64,000 nt of DNA from Roseicella sp. DB1501 (GCF_013112485.1 NZ_JABFHG010000006.1:248001-312000), one strand, 5' to 3'. Shown: positions 29,273 to 37,599, counted from the stretch's first letter. Numbers and translations: made by a program. The notes: generated by a model from the letters alone, not told the origin.

Positions 29273-30799
29273 ATGCCGCATCCCCGCCCCGTCATGCTGG
29301 TCATCCTGGACGGCTGGGGCTGGCGCGAGGATCAGGCGGACAATGCCGTTCGCCAGGCCCGTACGCCGCATTTCGACGCGCTCTGGCAGGCCGGGCCGCG
29401 CGCCTTCCTGCACACCTCCGGCCATGATGTCGGCCTGCCGGACGGGCAGATGGGCAATTCCGAGGTTGGGCACCTCAATCTCGGCGCCGGCCGCGTCGTG
29501 ATGCAGGAATTGCCGCGCATCGACGCCACAGTGAAGGACGGCTCGATCGCCCGGCTACCGGCGCTGACCGCGCTGATCGACACGCTCAAGGCCTCGGGCG
29601 GCACCTGCCACCTGATGGGCCTTGTCTCGCCGGGCGGCGTGCACAGCCACCAGGCGCATGCCGCGGCGCTGGCGAAGGCGCTGGCGGCGGCCGGGGTGAA
29701 GGTGGCGATCCACTGCTTCACCGATGGCCGCGACACGCCGCCGCGGGCGGCGCCGGACTATCTCCGCCGCCTGCTCGGCGATATCGAGGGCCTCGCCGGC
29801 GTGCGCGTCGCCACCGTCACCGGCCGCTACTACGCCATGGACCGCGACCATCGCTGGGAGCGCGTCTCGCAGGCCTATGACGTGATGGTCTCGGCCGCGG
29901 GGGCGCGGGCGCCGGACCCGGTCGCGGCGGTCGAGGCGGCGCATGCCAGGGACGTCACCGACGAGTTCGTGCCCGCCACCGCCATCGGCGACTACCAGGG
30001 CATGCAGGATGGCGACGGCGTGCTCTGCTTCAACTTCCGCGCCGACCGGGTGCGGGAGATCCTGTCCGCCCTGCTCGATCCCGCCTTCAAGGGCTTCGAC
30101 CGCAAGCGCGTGGTCCGCTTCGCCGCCGCCGCCGGGATGACGGAGTATTCGACCGAGCTCGCGGCCTTCCTCGGCACCCTCTTCCCGCCGGAACGGTTGG
30201 GCGACATCCTGGGCGAGGTCGTCGCCCGCGCCGGCCGGACCCAGCTCCGCATGGCCGAGACCGAGAAGTACCCGCACGTCACCTACTTCCTGAACGGCGG
30301 CGAGGAAAAGCCCTATCCCGGCGAGGACCGCATCATGGTCCCCTCCCCCAAGGTCGCCACCTACGACCTGCAGCCGGAGATGTCGGCGCCAGAGCTGACC
30401 GAGAAGGCGGTCGCGGCGATCGGCTCCGGCAAGTATGATCTGATCGTGCTGAACTTCGCCAACCCCGACATGGTCGGCCATACCGGCAGCCTGCCGGCCG
30501 CGATCAAGGCGGTCGAGACGGTGGATGCCGGGCTCGGCCGCATCGCCGATGCCGTGAAGGCCCAGGGCGGGGCGCTGCTGGTCACCGCCGATCACGGCAA
30601 TTGCGAGTTGATGAAGGATCCCGCCACCGGCGGGCCGCACACCGCCCATACCACCAACCCGGTGCCCGTCTTCGTCATGGGCGCGCCCGCCGGGGCGAAG
30701 CTGCATGAGGGCCGGCTGGCGGATGTCGCGCCGACGCTGCTGCACCTCATGGGATTGCCGCAGCCGGAAGCGATGACCGGCCGGTCGCTGCTCGAGTGA
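29273..30799 (+). CDS. gpmI: 2,3-bisphosphoglycerate-independent phosphoglycerate mutase
   Basis: A 508-residue, manganese-dependent mutase interconverting 3- and 2-phosphoglycerate. VMLVILDGWGWRE and GQMGNSEVGHLNLGAGR (phosphoserine nucleophile in NSEVGH) begin it, and VTADHGNCELM and HTAHTTNPVPV carry the metal ligands. The ATG at 29273 has GAGGAG upstream; the frame before it is repeat R3. The order gpmI-envC-ctpA is widely conserved. Confidence 0.97.
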   Translation: MPHPRPVMLVILDGWGWREDQADNAVRQARTPHFDALWQAGPRAFLHTSGHDVGLPDGQMGNSEVGHLNLGAGRVVMQELPRIDATVKDGSIARLPALTALIDTLKASGGTCHLMGLVSPGGVHSHQAHAAALAKALAAAGVKVAIHCFTDGRDTPPRAAPDYLRRLLGDIEGLAGVRVATVTGRYYAMDRDHRWERVSQAYDVMVSAAGARAPDPVAAVEAAHARDVTDEFVPATAIGDYQGMQDGDGVLCFNFRADRVREILSALLDPAFKGFDRKRVVRFAAAAGMTEYSTELAAFLGTLFPPERLGDILGEVVARAGRTQLRMAETEKYPHVTYFLNGGEEKPYPGEDRIMVPSPKVATYDLQPEMSAPELTEKAVAAIGSGKYDLIVLNFANPDMVGHTGSLPAAIKAVETVDAGLGRIADAVKAQGGALLVTADHGNCELMKDPATGGPHTAHTTNPVPVFVMGAPAGAKLHEGRLADVAPTLLHLMGLPQPEAMTGRSLLE

Positions 30800-30823
30800 T
30801 ACCGGCCTGCAGAACGACTGACC

Positions 30824-30943
30824 TGCAGCCGGCGCAGCCGGCTGAGCGCCCGAACGGGCGCCGCCGCGAGTGCGGCGAAGCCAAGCTGCCACAGGCGGCG
30901 CCGGTGCCTGAGGTCATTGATGGGTCACCATCAATGCGCGCTG
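30824..30943 (+). repeat. Multi-hairpin intergenic element, copy R4 (subtype 2)
   Basis: CAGCCGG-CGCAG-CCGGCTG, GCGCCC-GAAC-GGGCGC, CGCCGC-GAGT-GCGGCG, the linker GAAGCCAAG, CTGCC-ACA-GGCGG, the linker GCGCCGGTGCCTGAGG and CATTGATGG-GTCA-CCATCAATG. It has the same order of loops and linkers as R1-R3 and R5 but different stem bases; R6 shares its stems. It lies between gpmI and the EnvC-like gene. Confidence 0.85.
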
Positions 30944-30956
30944 GTATGACGCCACG

Positions 30957-32372
30957 GTGAGCGCTGCCCGGCCGACGCCTCGTGCGCCGGCCGGATGCGG
31001 CGGACCCCGCCGCCCGGCCCGGCCCGGCCACGCCCCATGGCCCGGCGCCGCCCCCTGCACCGGGCCGGCCGCCGGGCCGCGCCCAAGCTGGCCTGCCGGC
31101 CTCGGCCTCCTGCTCATCCTGGCCTCCCTGGCCCAGCCGGCCATCGCGCAGCCGACGCCGGACGCGGTCCGGGCGGCGCAGCGCGCCGCCGCCGCCGAGC
31201 AGGAGGCCGCCGAGGCCGCCGCCCGCGCCGCCGAGGCTGCCGCCGCCGAGGAACGCCGCCTTGCCGAACGCCGGGTGACCTCGGCCCGCCGGGTCCAGGC
31301 GGCCGAGCAGCGCCTGGCCGAGGCGGAGGGACGGGCCCGCGCCGCCGCCGCCGCCGCGGCCGGGGCCCGTTCGCAGCTCGAGCAGCGGGCCGCGGCGCTG
31401 GCGCCGGCGCTGCCGGTCATGCTCCGGCTGGCGCTCTGGCCGGCGGAATCGCTGCTCGCCATTCCCGGCCCGCCGGAGGACACGCTGCGGGGCCTGCTGG
31501 TGCTGCAGGGCGTCTCGCGCGGGCTGAGTCGGGAGGCGGCCGAGCTGCGCGCCAGCGTCGCCGAGGCCGCTCGCCGGGCCGCCGCCGTGAGTGCGGAGGC
31601 GGAAGCGCTGCGCGCTGCCGGGGTCGAGGCCCGCGAGGCGACGGTGGCGCTGGAGGCGGAGCTTGAGGAGGCGCGGCAGCGCCGCAGCGCCGCCCGCGAC
31701 GCCGAGGATGCCGCGGCCCGCCGGGCGCAGGACAGCGCCGCCCGGGCCAGCAGCCTCGAGGGCGCCCTGGCCCAGTTGCAGCGGGAGGAGGCGCGCCGCG
31801 CCGCGGCGGAGAAAGCGCGCGAGGCGGCGCTGGAACGCGCCCGCAAGGCGGCGGAGACCCGGGCGGCGGCGGCGGCCCGGGCGCGCGACGCCGTCCGCGA
31901 GGCCGCGGCCCTCGAAGCCGCGGCCAAGGCGCGGGCGCAGGAGGCCGCCGCCCGGGCCGTGGCGCCCCCGCCGGCCGGCCGCGGCGCCCGCCCGATGCCC
32001 GTCGCGGGCCAGGTGAGCCGGGAGTTCGGCGCCGGTGGCGAGGGCGATCGGTCCCGTGGCATGACACTCGCCGCGCTGCCGGGCGCTCGCGTGGTCAGCC
32101 CCTGCGGTGGCAAGGTGGTCTTCGGCTCCTCCTTCCGCAGCTACGGGCTGCTGTTGATTGTGGATTGCGGGGACGGCTACCATTTTGTCCTGGCAGGGCT
32201 CGACCGGTTGGACGTCGCCCCGGGGCAGCGGGTGCTGGCCGGGGAGCCGGTCGGGCGGCTGGGGAGCGGCGCCAGCGCCGGGGATGGGGGCGGCCGGGTG
32301 CCCCTCTACCTCGAGCTGCGCCGCAAAGGGCAGCCCGTCGATCCCCGGAATTGGTTTGCCGCGAAAGGATGA
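30957..32372 (+). CDS. EnvC-like murein hydrolase activator (degenerate LytM domain)
   Basis: A 471-residue protein. A hydrophobic segment ending QPAIAQ (about residues 47-65) is probably a signal sequence after a long Pro/Arg-rich start. About 270 Ala/Arg/Glu-rich residues of coiled coil follow, then a C-terminal M23/LytM fold (about 345-468). The zinc-ligand His and Asp of active LytM enzymes are missing: the first motif reads RSRGMTLAA and the HLHFE position reads PLYLELR. It is therefore probably a regulator of amidases, not a hydrolase. The GTG start is uncertain. Confidence 0.82.
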   Translation: MSAARPTPRAPAGCGGPRRPARPGHAPWPGAAPCTGPAAGPRPSWPAGLGLLLILASLAQPAIAQPTPDAVRAAQRAAAAEQEAAEAAARAAEAAAAEERRLAERRVTSARRVQAAEQRLAEAEGRARAAAAAAAGARSQLEQRAAALAPALPVMLRLALWPAESLLAIPGPPEDTLRGLLVLQGVSRGLSREAAELRASVAEAARRAAAVSAEAEALRAAGVEAREATVALEAELEEARQRRSAARDAEDAAARRAQDSAARASSLEGALAQLQREEARRAAAEKAREAALERARKAAETRAAAAARARDAVREAAALEAAAKARAQEAAARAVAPPPAGRGARPMPVAGQVSREFGAGGEGDRSRGMTLAALPGARVVSPCGGKVVFGSSFRSYGLLLIVDCGDGYHFVLAGLDRLDVAPGQRVLAGEPVGRLGSGASAGDGGGRVPLYLELRRKGQPVDPRNWFAAKG

Positions 32373-32460
32373 GGCGGCAAGCATCACCGCAAGGACGGTC
32401 TAGGCTACAACGCTCTACAGGGGCCCGCCGGGCCGGAACGCAAGGACATAGGTTGGCCGC

Positions 32461-33837
32461 ATGAAGCGCAGGGTTCGGACGGTGGCGGCGATGGCGGGAG
32501 CCTTCGCGGCCGGGGTCGTGGTCGGCCCCATGGTGGCGGCCATGGCGCAGGACGGCGGCAGGGCGGACACCTACCGCCTGCTCAACCTCTTCGGCGACGT
32601 CTTCGAGCGCGTCCGGGCCGAGTATGTGGAGCCGATCAACGACCGCGAGGCGATCGAGAATGCCATCAACGGCATGCTCACCGGCCTCGACCCGCACAGC
32701 TCCTACCTGAACCAGCGCTCCTACCGCGACATGCAGGTGCAGACGCGGGGCGAGTTCGGCGGGCTCGGCATCGAGGTCACGCAGGAGAACGGCTACATCA
32801 AGGTCATCTCGCCGATCGACGACACCCCGGCCTTCCGCGCCGGCGTCAAGGCGGGGGACCTGATCACCAATCTGAACGGCAATTCCGTGCAGGGCCTCAC
32901 CCTGCAGGAGGCGGTCGAGCAGATGCGGGGCGAGCGTGGCACGCCGATCAAGATCACCATCCGGCGTGAGGGCGCCGACCGGCCGATCGAGCTGTCCCTG
33001 ACCCGCGAGGTGATCCGGCCGCAGGTGGTCCGCTCCCGCCTCGAAGGGAACGACGTCGCCTATATCCGGCTGACCTCCTTCAACGAGCAGACCGACGTGA
33101 ATCTGCGCCGCGCCCTGCAGACGCTGCGCCAGCAGGCGCCAAACGGGCTGAAGGGGCTGGTGCTCGACCTCCGCAACAACCCGGGCGGGCTGCTCGACCA
33201 AGCGGTGCAGGTCTCCGACGAGTTCCTCGACAAGGGCGAGATCGTTTCCACCCGGGCCCGCCGCCCGGAGGATGCGCAGCGCTGGAACGCCAAGCCCGGC
33301 GACATCGCGCAGGACCTGCCCATCGTCGTGCTGATCAACGGCGGCTCCGCCTCCGCTTCCGAGATCGTCGCCGGCGCGCTGCAGGACCACCGCCGCGCGG
33401 TGGTGCTCGGCGTGAAGAGCTTCGGCAAGGGCAGCGTGCAGACCGTCATGCTCATCCCGGGCAACGGCGCCATCCGCCTGACGACGGCGCGCTACTACAC
33501 GCCCTCCGGCCGCTCGATCCAGGCCACCGGCATCGAGCCGGATATCGAGGTGCTGGCGCAGCGCGAGCAGGCGACGGCCGGCATCCCGCGCGAGCGCGAG
33601 GCCGATCTGCGCCGGGCGCTGCGCAACGAGGGCGGGGTGCAGCAGCCCGCCGGCGCCGCCATTCCCAAGCTCGACCTGCCGGCGGGCGTCATCGAGAAGG
33701 TCTCCCGCCTGCCGCCCGAGGGCGCGCCGGCCTTCGACCCGACGAAGCCCGAGACCGACTTCCAGCTGCAGCAGGCCACGCAGTTCCTGCGTAACCTGGC
33801 GTCGGCGCAGCAGACCTCCCGCCGCGCCGCGCGCTGA
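32461..33837 (+). CDS. ctpA: Carboxy-terminal processing protease (S41)
   Basis: A 458-residue periplasmic S41 protease. An N-terminal hydrophobic export signal is followed by a PDZ domain at about residues 95-175 (GEFGGLGIEV, FRAGVKAGDLI). The catalytic Ser298 is in NGGSASASE, and Lys323 is in SFGKGSVQT, 25 residues later as in Tsp. It cleaves C-termini of envelope proteins and in relatives controls peptidoglycan hydrolases, in keeping with the EnvC-like neighbour 88 bases upstream. Confidence 0.95.
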   Translation: MKRRVRTVAAMAGAFAAGVVVGPMVAAMAQDGGRADTYRLLNLFGDVFERVRAEYVEPINDREAIENAINGMLTGLDPHSSYLNQRSYRDMQVQTRGEFGGLGIEVTQENGYIKVISPIDDTPAFRAGVKAGDLITNLNGNSVQGLTLQEAVEQMRGERGTPIKITIRREGADRPIELSLTREVIRPQVVRSRLEGNDVAYIRLTSFNEQTDVNLRRALQTLRQQAPNGLKGLVLDLRNNPGGLLDQAVQVSDEFLDKGEIVSTRARRPEDAQRWNAKPGDIAQDLPIVVLINGGSASASEIVAGALQDHRRAVVLGVKSFGKGSVQTVMLIPGNGAIRLTTARYYTPSGRSIQATGIEPDIEVLAQREQATAGIPREREADLRRALRNEGGVQQPAGAAIPKLDLPAGVIEKVSRLPPEGAPAFDPTKPETDFQLQQATQFLRNLASAQQTSRRAAR

Positions 33838-33860
33838 GGCCAGGCCAAGGGTCTCAGCCG

Positions 33861-33968
33861 GTGGACCGCAAGCAGGTGATGGAGCAGGCGCAGGCGATGG
33901 GCCGTCGCCTGCGCCAGGAGAGCCTGCCCCGCGCGTTTCTCGCGCTGCGGCAGGCCTTGGCCGGCTGA
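33861..33968 (+). pseudogene. Detached N-terminal piece of the following deacetylase-like gene
   Basis: GTG at 33861 opens 35 codons ending at an in-frame TGA (33966-33968), then the same frame continues without interruption into the next gene (RGLGLFWAVVLGLL). The segment is basic and cytoplasmic-looking, as expected before the membrane anchor of these proteins. AAGG lies about ten bases before the GTG. One base change (TGG to TGA is the simplest) would explain the split. Confidence 0.5.
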
Positions 33969-33995
33969 CGCGGCCTGGGCCTGTTCTGGGCGGTC

Positions 33996-35000
33996 GTGCT
34001 CGGGCTGCTCGTCGGCGGCATCGGCATGCTCGCCTGGCTCGGCCCGCTGCCGGGCCACGGCCCCGCGGCCGCGTCGGAGGCGCCGGCGCTGCCAGGACCG
34101 GCGCAGGCGGCGGCGGCCCCAAGTGCGCCCCCGGGCGCCGAGCCGGTCCTCGACGCCGCCTTCCGCGGCCCGGTGCCGGGCCGGCCGATCCCCGCCGCCG
34201 ATCCGGCCCTGCTGGAGAACGGCCCCTATGGCCGGCTGCCGCGCATCGGGCCGGAGGGGCGCTCCTCGATCCGCACCTATGGCCGCGGCTTTGATCGGCA
34301 GGACCAGCGGCCGCGCATTGGCCTCGTCGTCGGCGGGCTCGGCCTGAACGCCGCGGTGTCGGAGGAGGCGATCCGCCGCCTGCCCGGCGCCGTCGCCCTC
34401 GCCTTCAGCCCCTATGCGCCGCGGGTCGAGCTGCTGCTCGACCAGGCGCGGGCCAAGGGCATGGAGATCCTGGTCGCCCTGCCGCTCGAGCCGAGTGGCT
34501 ACCCGCTCAACAATCCCGGCGACCGAGCCCTGCTGACCGGGCTTTCCGCGAATGAGAACAGTGACCGGCTGCTCTGGGTGCTGTCGCGCTTCACCGGCTA
34601 TGTCGGCGCCGTCGGCGCCCTCGGCCCGATGCGCGGCGAGCGCTTCGCCCAGCTCGCGGACTCGCTGGCCGCGTTGCAGGCCAACCTGACCGGCCGCGGC
34701 CTGCTCTACATCGATCCGCGGCCCGGCGCAGTGCGGGCGCCGGCGCGGGCCTGGGGCCGCGGCGTCGACCTGGTGGTGGACGAGCCAGCGACGCGCAGCG
34801 AGATCGAGCGCAAGCTGGCGCGGCTCGAGGCGCTGGCCCGGGAGGGCGGCTCGGCCCTCGGCTATGCCGGGGAGGCCTCGCCGGTGCTGGTCGACCGCAT
34901 CGCCGCCTGGGCCGGCGGCATCGAGGAGCGCGGCCTGGTGCTGGCCCCGGTGACGGCCATGCTGCGGCGGCCGGAACAGGCGGCCTCGCGCTCGCCCTGA
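33996..35000 (+). CDS. Divergent polysaccharide deacetylase family protein
   Basis: A protein of 334 residues if started at GTG 33996. A membrane anchor (LGLLVGGIGMLAWLG) and Pro/Ala-rich linker lead to a domain of the YibQ-type divergent polysaccharide deacetylases: RPRIGLVVGGLGLN, LPGAVALAFSPYAP, GMEILVALPLEP and GYVGAVGALGPM. The family usually sits after ctpA, as here. The natural gene probably began upstream at 33861 and is cut by an in-frame TGA at 33966, so the present product may lack its N-terminus or depend on restart. Catalytic activity is unproven for the family. Confidence 0.78.
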   Translation: MLGLLVGGIGMLAWLGPLPGHGPAAASEAPALPGPAQAAAAPSAPPGAEPVLDAAFRGPVPGRPIPAADPALLENGPYGRLPRIGPEGRSSIRTYGRGFDRQDQRPRIGLVVGGLGLNAAVSEEAIRRLPGAVALAFSPYAPRVELLLDQARAKGMEILVALPLEPSGYPLNNPGDRALLTGLSANENSDRLLWVLSRFTGYVGAVGALGPMRGERFAQLADSLAALQANLTGRGLLYIDPRPGAVRAPARAWGRGVDLVVDEPATRSEIERKLARLEALAREGGSALGYAGEASPVLVDRIAAWAGGIEERGLVLAPVTAMLRRPEQAASRSP

Positions 35001-35007
35001 TACCCAT

Positions 35008-35146
35008 GGCCCTGATGCGTGACCGCATCAGGGCCCACTCAGTGTTCCTTTGGCGCCGGGCGCAAACCTCCGGTTTGCCTGGGCCTTCGCCACACTTGTG
35101 GCGGACCCCGTTCGGGACCTCGGACCGGTCGGGCGACCGGTCCGCT
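35008..35146 (-). repeat. Multi-hairpin intergenic element, copy R5
   Basis: Best-preserved copy, read on the minus strand: GGACCGGTC-GCCC-GACCGGTCC, a CCCGAACGGGG loop region, CGCCACA-AG-TGTGGCG, CAAACC-GGA-GGTTTG, the linker GCGCCCGGCGCC, a short insertion, and a perfect 12-base stem GGCCCTGATGCG-GTCA-CGCATCAGGGCC (35008-35035). It lies between the deacetylase-like gene and rppH. Confidence 0.87.
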
Positions 35147-35221
35147 GGTACGAGGCCAAGCGGGACGCTCACGCCCGCCGGCGATCCGGTCTATAGGCCG
35201 CCGGCGCTTCGGAGGCTGCCC

Positions 35222-35704
35222 ATGGACCTGCCCTATCGCCGCTGCGTCGGCGCCGTGCTGTTCAACCCGGATGGCCGCGTGCTGGTGGCGCGGCGCGCCG
35301 ACCTGCCGAATGCCGAGGGTGCCCCGGGCGGCTGGCAGCTGCCACAGGGCGGCATTGATGCCGGAGAGAACCCGGCGGTCGCCATCTTCCGCGAGCTGGC
35401 CGAGGAGATCGGCACCGCGAAGGCCGAGATCCTGGCCGAGCATCCCGACTGGCTGAATTACGACCTGCCGCCGGAGCTGCTCGGCAAGGCGCTGGGCGGT
35501 CGCTTCCGCGGCCAGACCCAGCGCTGGTTCGCGCTGCGCTTCCTCGGCACGGAGGCGGAGATCCGGCTCGACCTCGACCCGCATCCGGAATTCGATGCCT
35601 GGCGCTGGGCCCGGCTGGACGAGCTGCCGGCGCTCGCGGTCGGCTTCAAGCGGGCGATCTACGAGACCCTGGCGCGCGACTTCGCCCGCTTCGCCGGACC
35701 GTAG
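35222..35704 (+). CDS. rppH: RNA pyrophosphohydrolase
   Basis: A 160-residue Nudix enzyme that removes pyrophosphate from mRNA 5' ends and so starts decay. LPYRRCVGAVLFNPDGRVLVARR and the Nudix box in GGIDAGENPAVAIFRELAEE are diagnostic, as are WLNYDLPPELL and GQTQRWFALRF. It is the last member of the gpmI-envC-ctpA-deacetylase-rppH order. The ATG at 35222 is used; upstream frame is repeat R5. Confidence 0.94.
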   Translation: MDLPYRRCVGAVLFNPDGRVLVARRADLPNAEGAPGGWQLPQGGIDAGENPAVAIFRELAEEIGTAKAEILAEHPDWLNYDLPPELLGKALGGRFRGQTQRWFALRFLGTEAEIRLDLDPHPEFDAWRWARLDELPALAVGFKRAIYETLARDFARFAGP

Positions 35705-35719
35705 CGCGGGGCGCCGCAC

Positions 35720-36964
35720 TCAGAACAGGGCCGCGAAGGGCAGCACCCGCACCGCATCGCCCGGCCGGACCGCCACCACCTCCTCCGGCAGCTCGGCGAA
35801 GGCGTCGCTCGCGGCCAGGGAGGAAAGCAGCGCCGCGCCCTCGCGCTCGATGCGCTCGGCGACGGGCAGCAGGCCGGAGGGGCGCAGACGGACGCGGAGA
35901 TACTCCCGCCGTCCCGGCTTCTTCCGCGCCTCGAACCCCGCCTCGGCGCTGAAGCGCGGCAGCGGCTCCGGCGCCGCGCCGGCCAGGCGCAGCACCAGCG
36001 GCCGCGCCAGGTGCAGGAAGGTCACCACCGCCGCCACCGGATTGCCCGGCAGGCCGAGCACCGGCGTCCCGCCCACCACCCCGAGCGCCGCCGGCCGTCC
36101 CGGTTTCACCGCCAGCCGCCAGAAGACCAGCCTTCCGCCCTGCTCGATGGCGCTGCGGATATGGTCCTCCTCCCCGGCGGAGACGCCGCCCGAGGTCAGC
36201 AGCAGGTCGTGGCTTGCCGAGGCCGCGCGTAGCGCCGCCGCGCTCTCCGCCGCCCGGTCCGGCAGGATGCCGAGATCGACCGCCTCCACCGGCAGCCCGG
36301 CCAGCAGCGCCAGCAGGGTGAAGCGGTTGCTGTCATAGGTCTGCGCCGGGCCGAGCGGCTGGCCCGGCGCGGCCAGCTCGTCCCCGGTCGAGAAGACGCC
36401 CACCCGGATGCGCTGCACGACGGCGAGGCTGCCGCAGCCGAGCGCCGCCGCCAGCCCGATCTCGGGCGCCCGCAGCCGGCGCCCGGCCGGCAAGGCGACC
36501 GCGCCCTGCTGGACATCCTCGCCGGCCGGGCGGGCATTCGCCCCGCGCCGCAGCCCGGGCGGGACCAGCACGCCCTCCGGCCGCAGCGCCGCATCCTCCT
36601 GCATCAGCACGGTATCGGCCCCGGGCGGCATGGGGGCGCCGGTGAAGATGCGCGCGGCCGCCCCCGGCGGCAGCGGCGCAGCATCCTGCCCGGCGGCGAC
36701 CCGCCCGGTCAGCCGCAGCGCCGTCAGCCCCTCGCCGAGATCGGCATGGCGGAAGGCATAGCCATCGACCGCGCTGTTGCAGAAGGGCGGCAGCGGCAGC
36801 CCGGCCCGCAGCTCCCGTGCTAGCACCCGGCCGAGGGCGGCGGCGAGCGGCACCGTCTCCTCCCCCGTCACCGGCGGCACCCGCTCGGCGATCAGCGCCT
36901 GCGCCGCCTCCACCGAAAGCAGCGGGTCCCCGAGGGCGAAGCAATCATCCGAAAGCTGCGCCAC
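35720..36964 (-). CDS. moeA: Molybdopterin molybdenumtransferase
   Basis: A 414-residue MoeA, which inserts molybdate into adenylylated molybdopterin. PPFCNSAVDGYAFR, GAPMPPGADTVLMQED, VGVFSTGDEL, TYDSNRF, LTSGGVSAGEED and VLGLPGNPVAAVVTF follow in the family order. It begins 20 bases before the end of mobB, with which it overlaps, so the two are cotranslated. Confidence 0.95.
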   Translation of the reverse strand: MAQLSDDCFALGDPLLSVEAAQALIAERVPPVTGEETVPLAAALGRVLARELRAGLPLPPFCNSAVDGYAFRHADLGEGLTALRLTGRVAAGQDAAPLPPGAAARIFTGAPMPPGADTVLMQEDAALRPEGVLVPPGLRRGANARPAGEDVQQGAVALPAGRRLRAPEIGLAAALGCGSLAVVQRIRVGVFSTGDELAAPGQPLGPAQTYDSNRFTLLALLAGLPVEAVDLGILPDRAAESAAALRAASASHDLLLTSGGVSAGEEDHIRSAIEQGGRLVFWRLAVKPGRPAALGVVGGTPVLGLPGNPVAAVVTFLHLARPLVLRLAGAAPEPLPRFSAEAGFEARKKPGRREYLRVRLRPSGLLPVAERIEREGAALLSSLAASDAFAELPEEVVAVRPGDAVRVLPFAALF

Positions 36965-37481
36965 CGCGCCCTACCCCCCTCCAGGCCGCGGCATCCGCGG
37001 CGAAGCGCTGCACCAGATCGGCAGCCGCCTCCACATCGTCCAGGGGGACCCAGGGCAGATCGCCGGGCGGCGGCACGTCGCTGGCGATGGCGGCGATCTG
37101 CGGGTCCTCCGGATGCAGCCAGGGCTTGCCGTTCGCCGCGCGGTGGACCTCGATCTTCGGATGGGTGTCGCGCTTGAACCCCTCGACGATGACGAGATCG
37201 ACCGGCGAGAGGCGCGAGAGGAGGAAGCGCAGATCCGGCTCCGGCGCGCCGCGATGCTCGGTCAGCAGCGCCCAGCGCGCCTCCGAGGCGACGAGCACCT
37301 GCCGCGCCCCGGCTTCCCGGTGCTTCCAGGAATCCTTGCCGGGCGTGTCGACATCGAAGCGGTGATGCGCGTGCTTGAGGGTGGAGACCGCGACGCCCCG
37401 GCGGCCGAGGCAGGGGATCAGCCGGGTGAGGAGCGTGGTCTTGCCGGCCCCGCTCCAGCCGGCGAGGCCGATGAGCTTCAT
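36945..37481 (-). CDS. mobB: Molybdopterin-guanine dinucleotide biosynthesis adaptor protein
   Basis: A 178-residue P-loop protein. GLAGWSGAGKTTLLTRLI is the Walker A region, followed by VSTLKHAHHRFDVDTPGKDS and DLVIVEGFKRDTHPKIEVHR, the MobB signature. It assists MobA in making the guanine dinucleotide form of the cofactor. It comes first in mobB-moeA and overlaps moeA by 20 bases. Confidence 0.93.
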   Translation of the reverse strand: MKLIGLAGWSGAGKTTLLTRLIPCLGRRGVAVSTLKHAHHRFDVDTPGKDSWKHREAGARQVLVASEARWALLTEHRGAPEPDLRFLLSRLSPVDLVIVEGFKRDTHPKIEVHRAANGKPWLHPEDPQIAAIASDVPPPGDLPWVPLDDVEAAADLVQRFAADAAAWRGVGRGGAAFG

Positions 37482-37490
37482 GCTGGTAAT

Positions 37491-37524
37491 CTAGAGCAGA
37501 TCGCGGGAGGGCGTGAACGCCCGG
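37491..37524 (-). repeat. Short intergenic repeat family 3, copy c
   Basis: On the minus strand it reads CCGGGCGTTCACGCC, then CTCCCGCGATCTGCTCTAG, the core of the family also found near 9165 and 46691. It lies just upstream of mobB. Confidence 0.6.
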
Positions 37525-37599
37525 CACGGCGCGCCGGGCGCGGAGGCAGGCCACGCCTGCCTCCCCCTTCGCGCGGCGAGGCGAAGGATCAGCGCCCGC

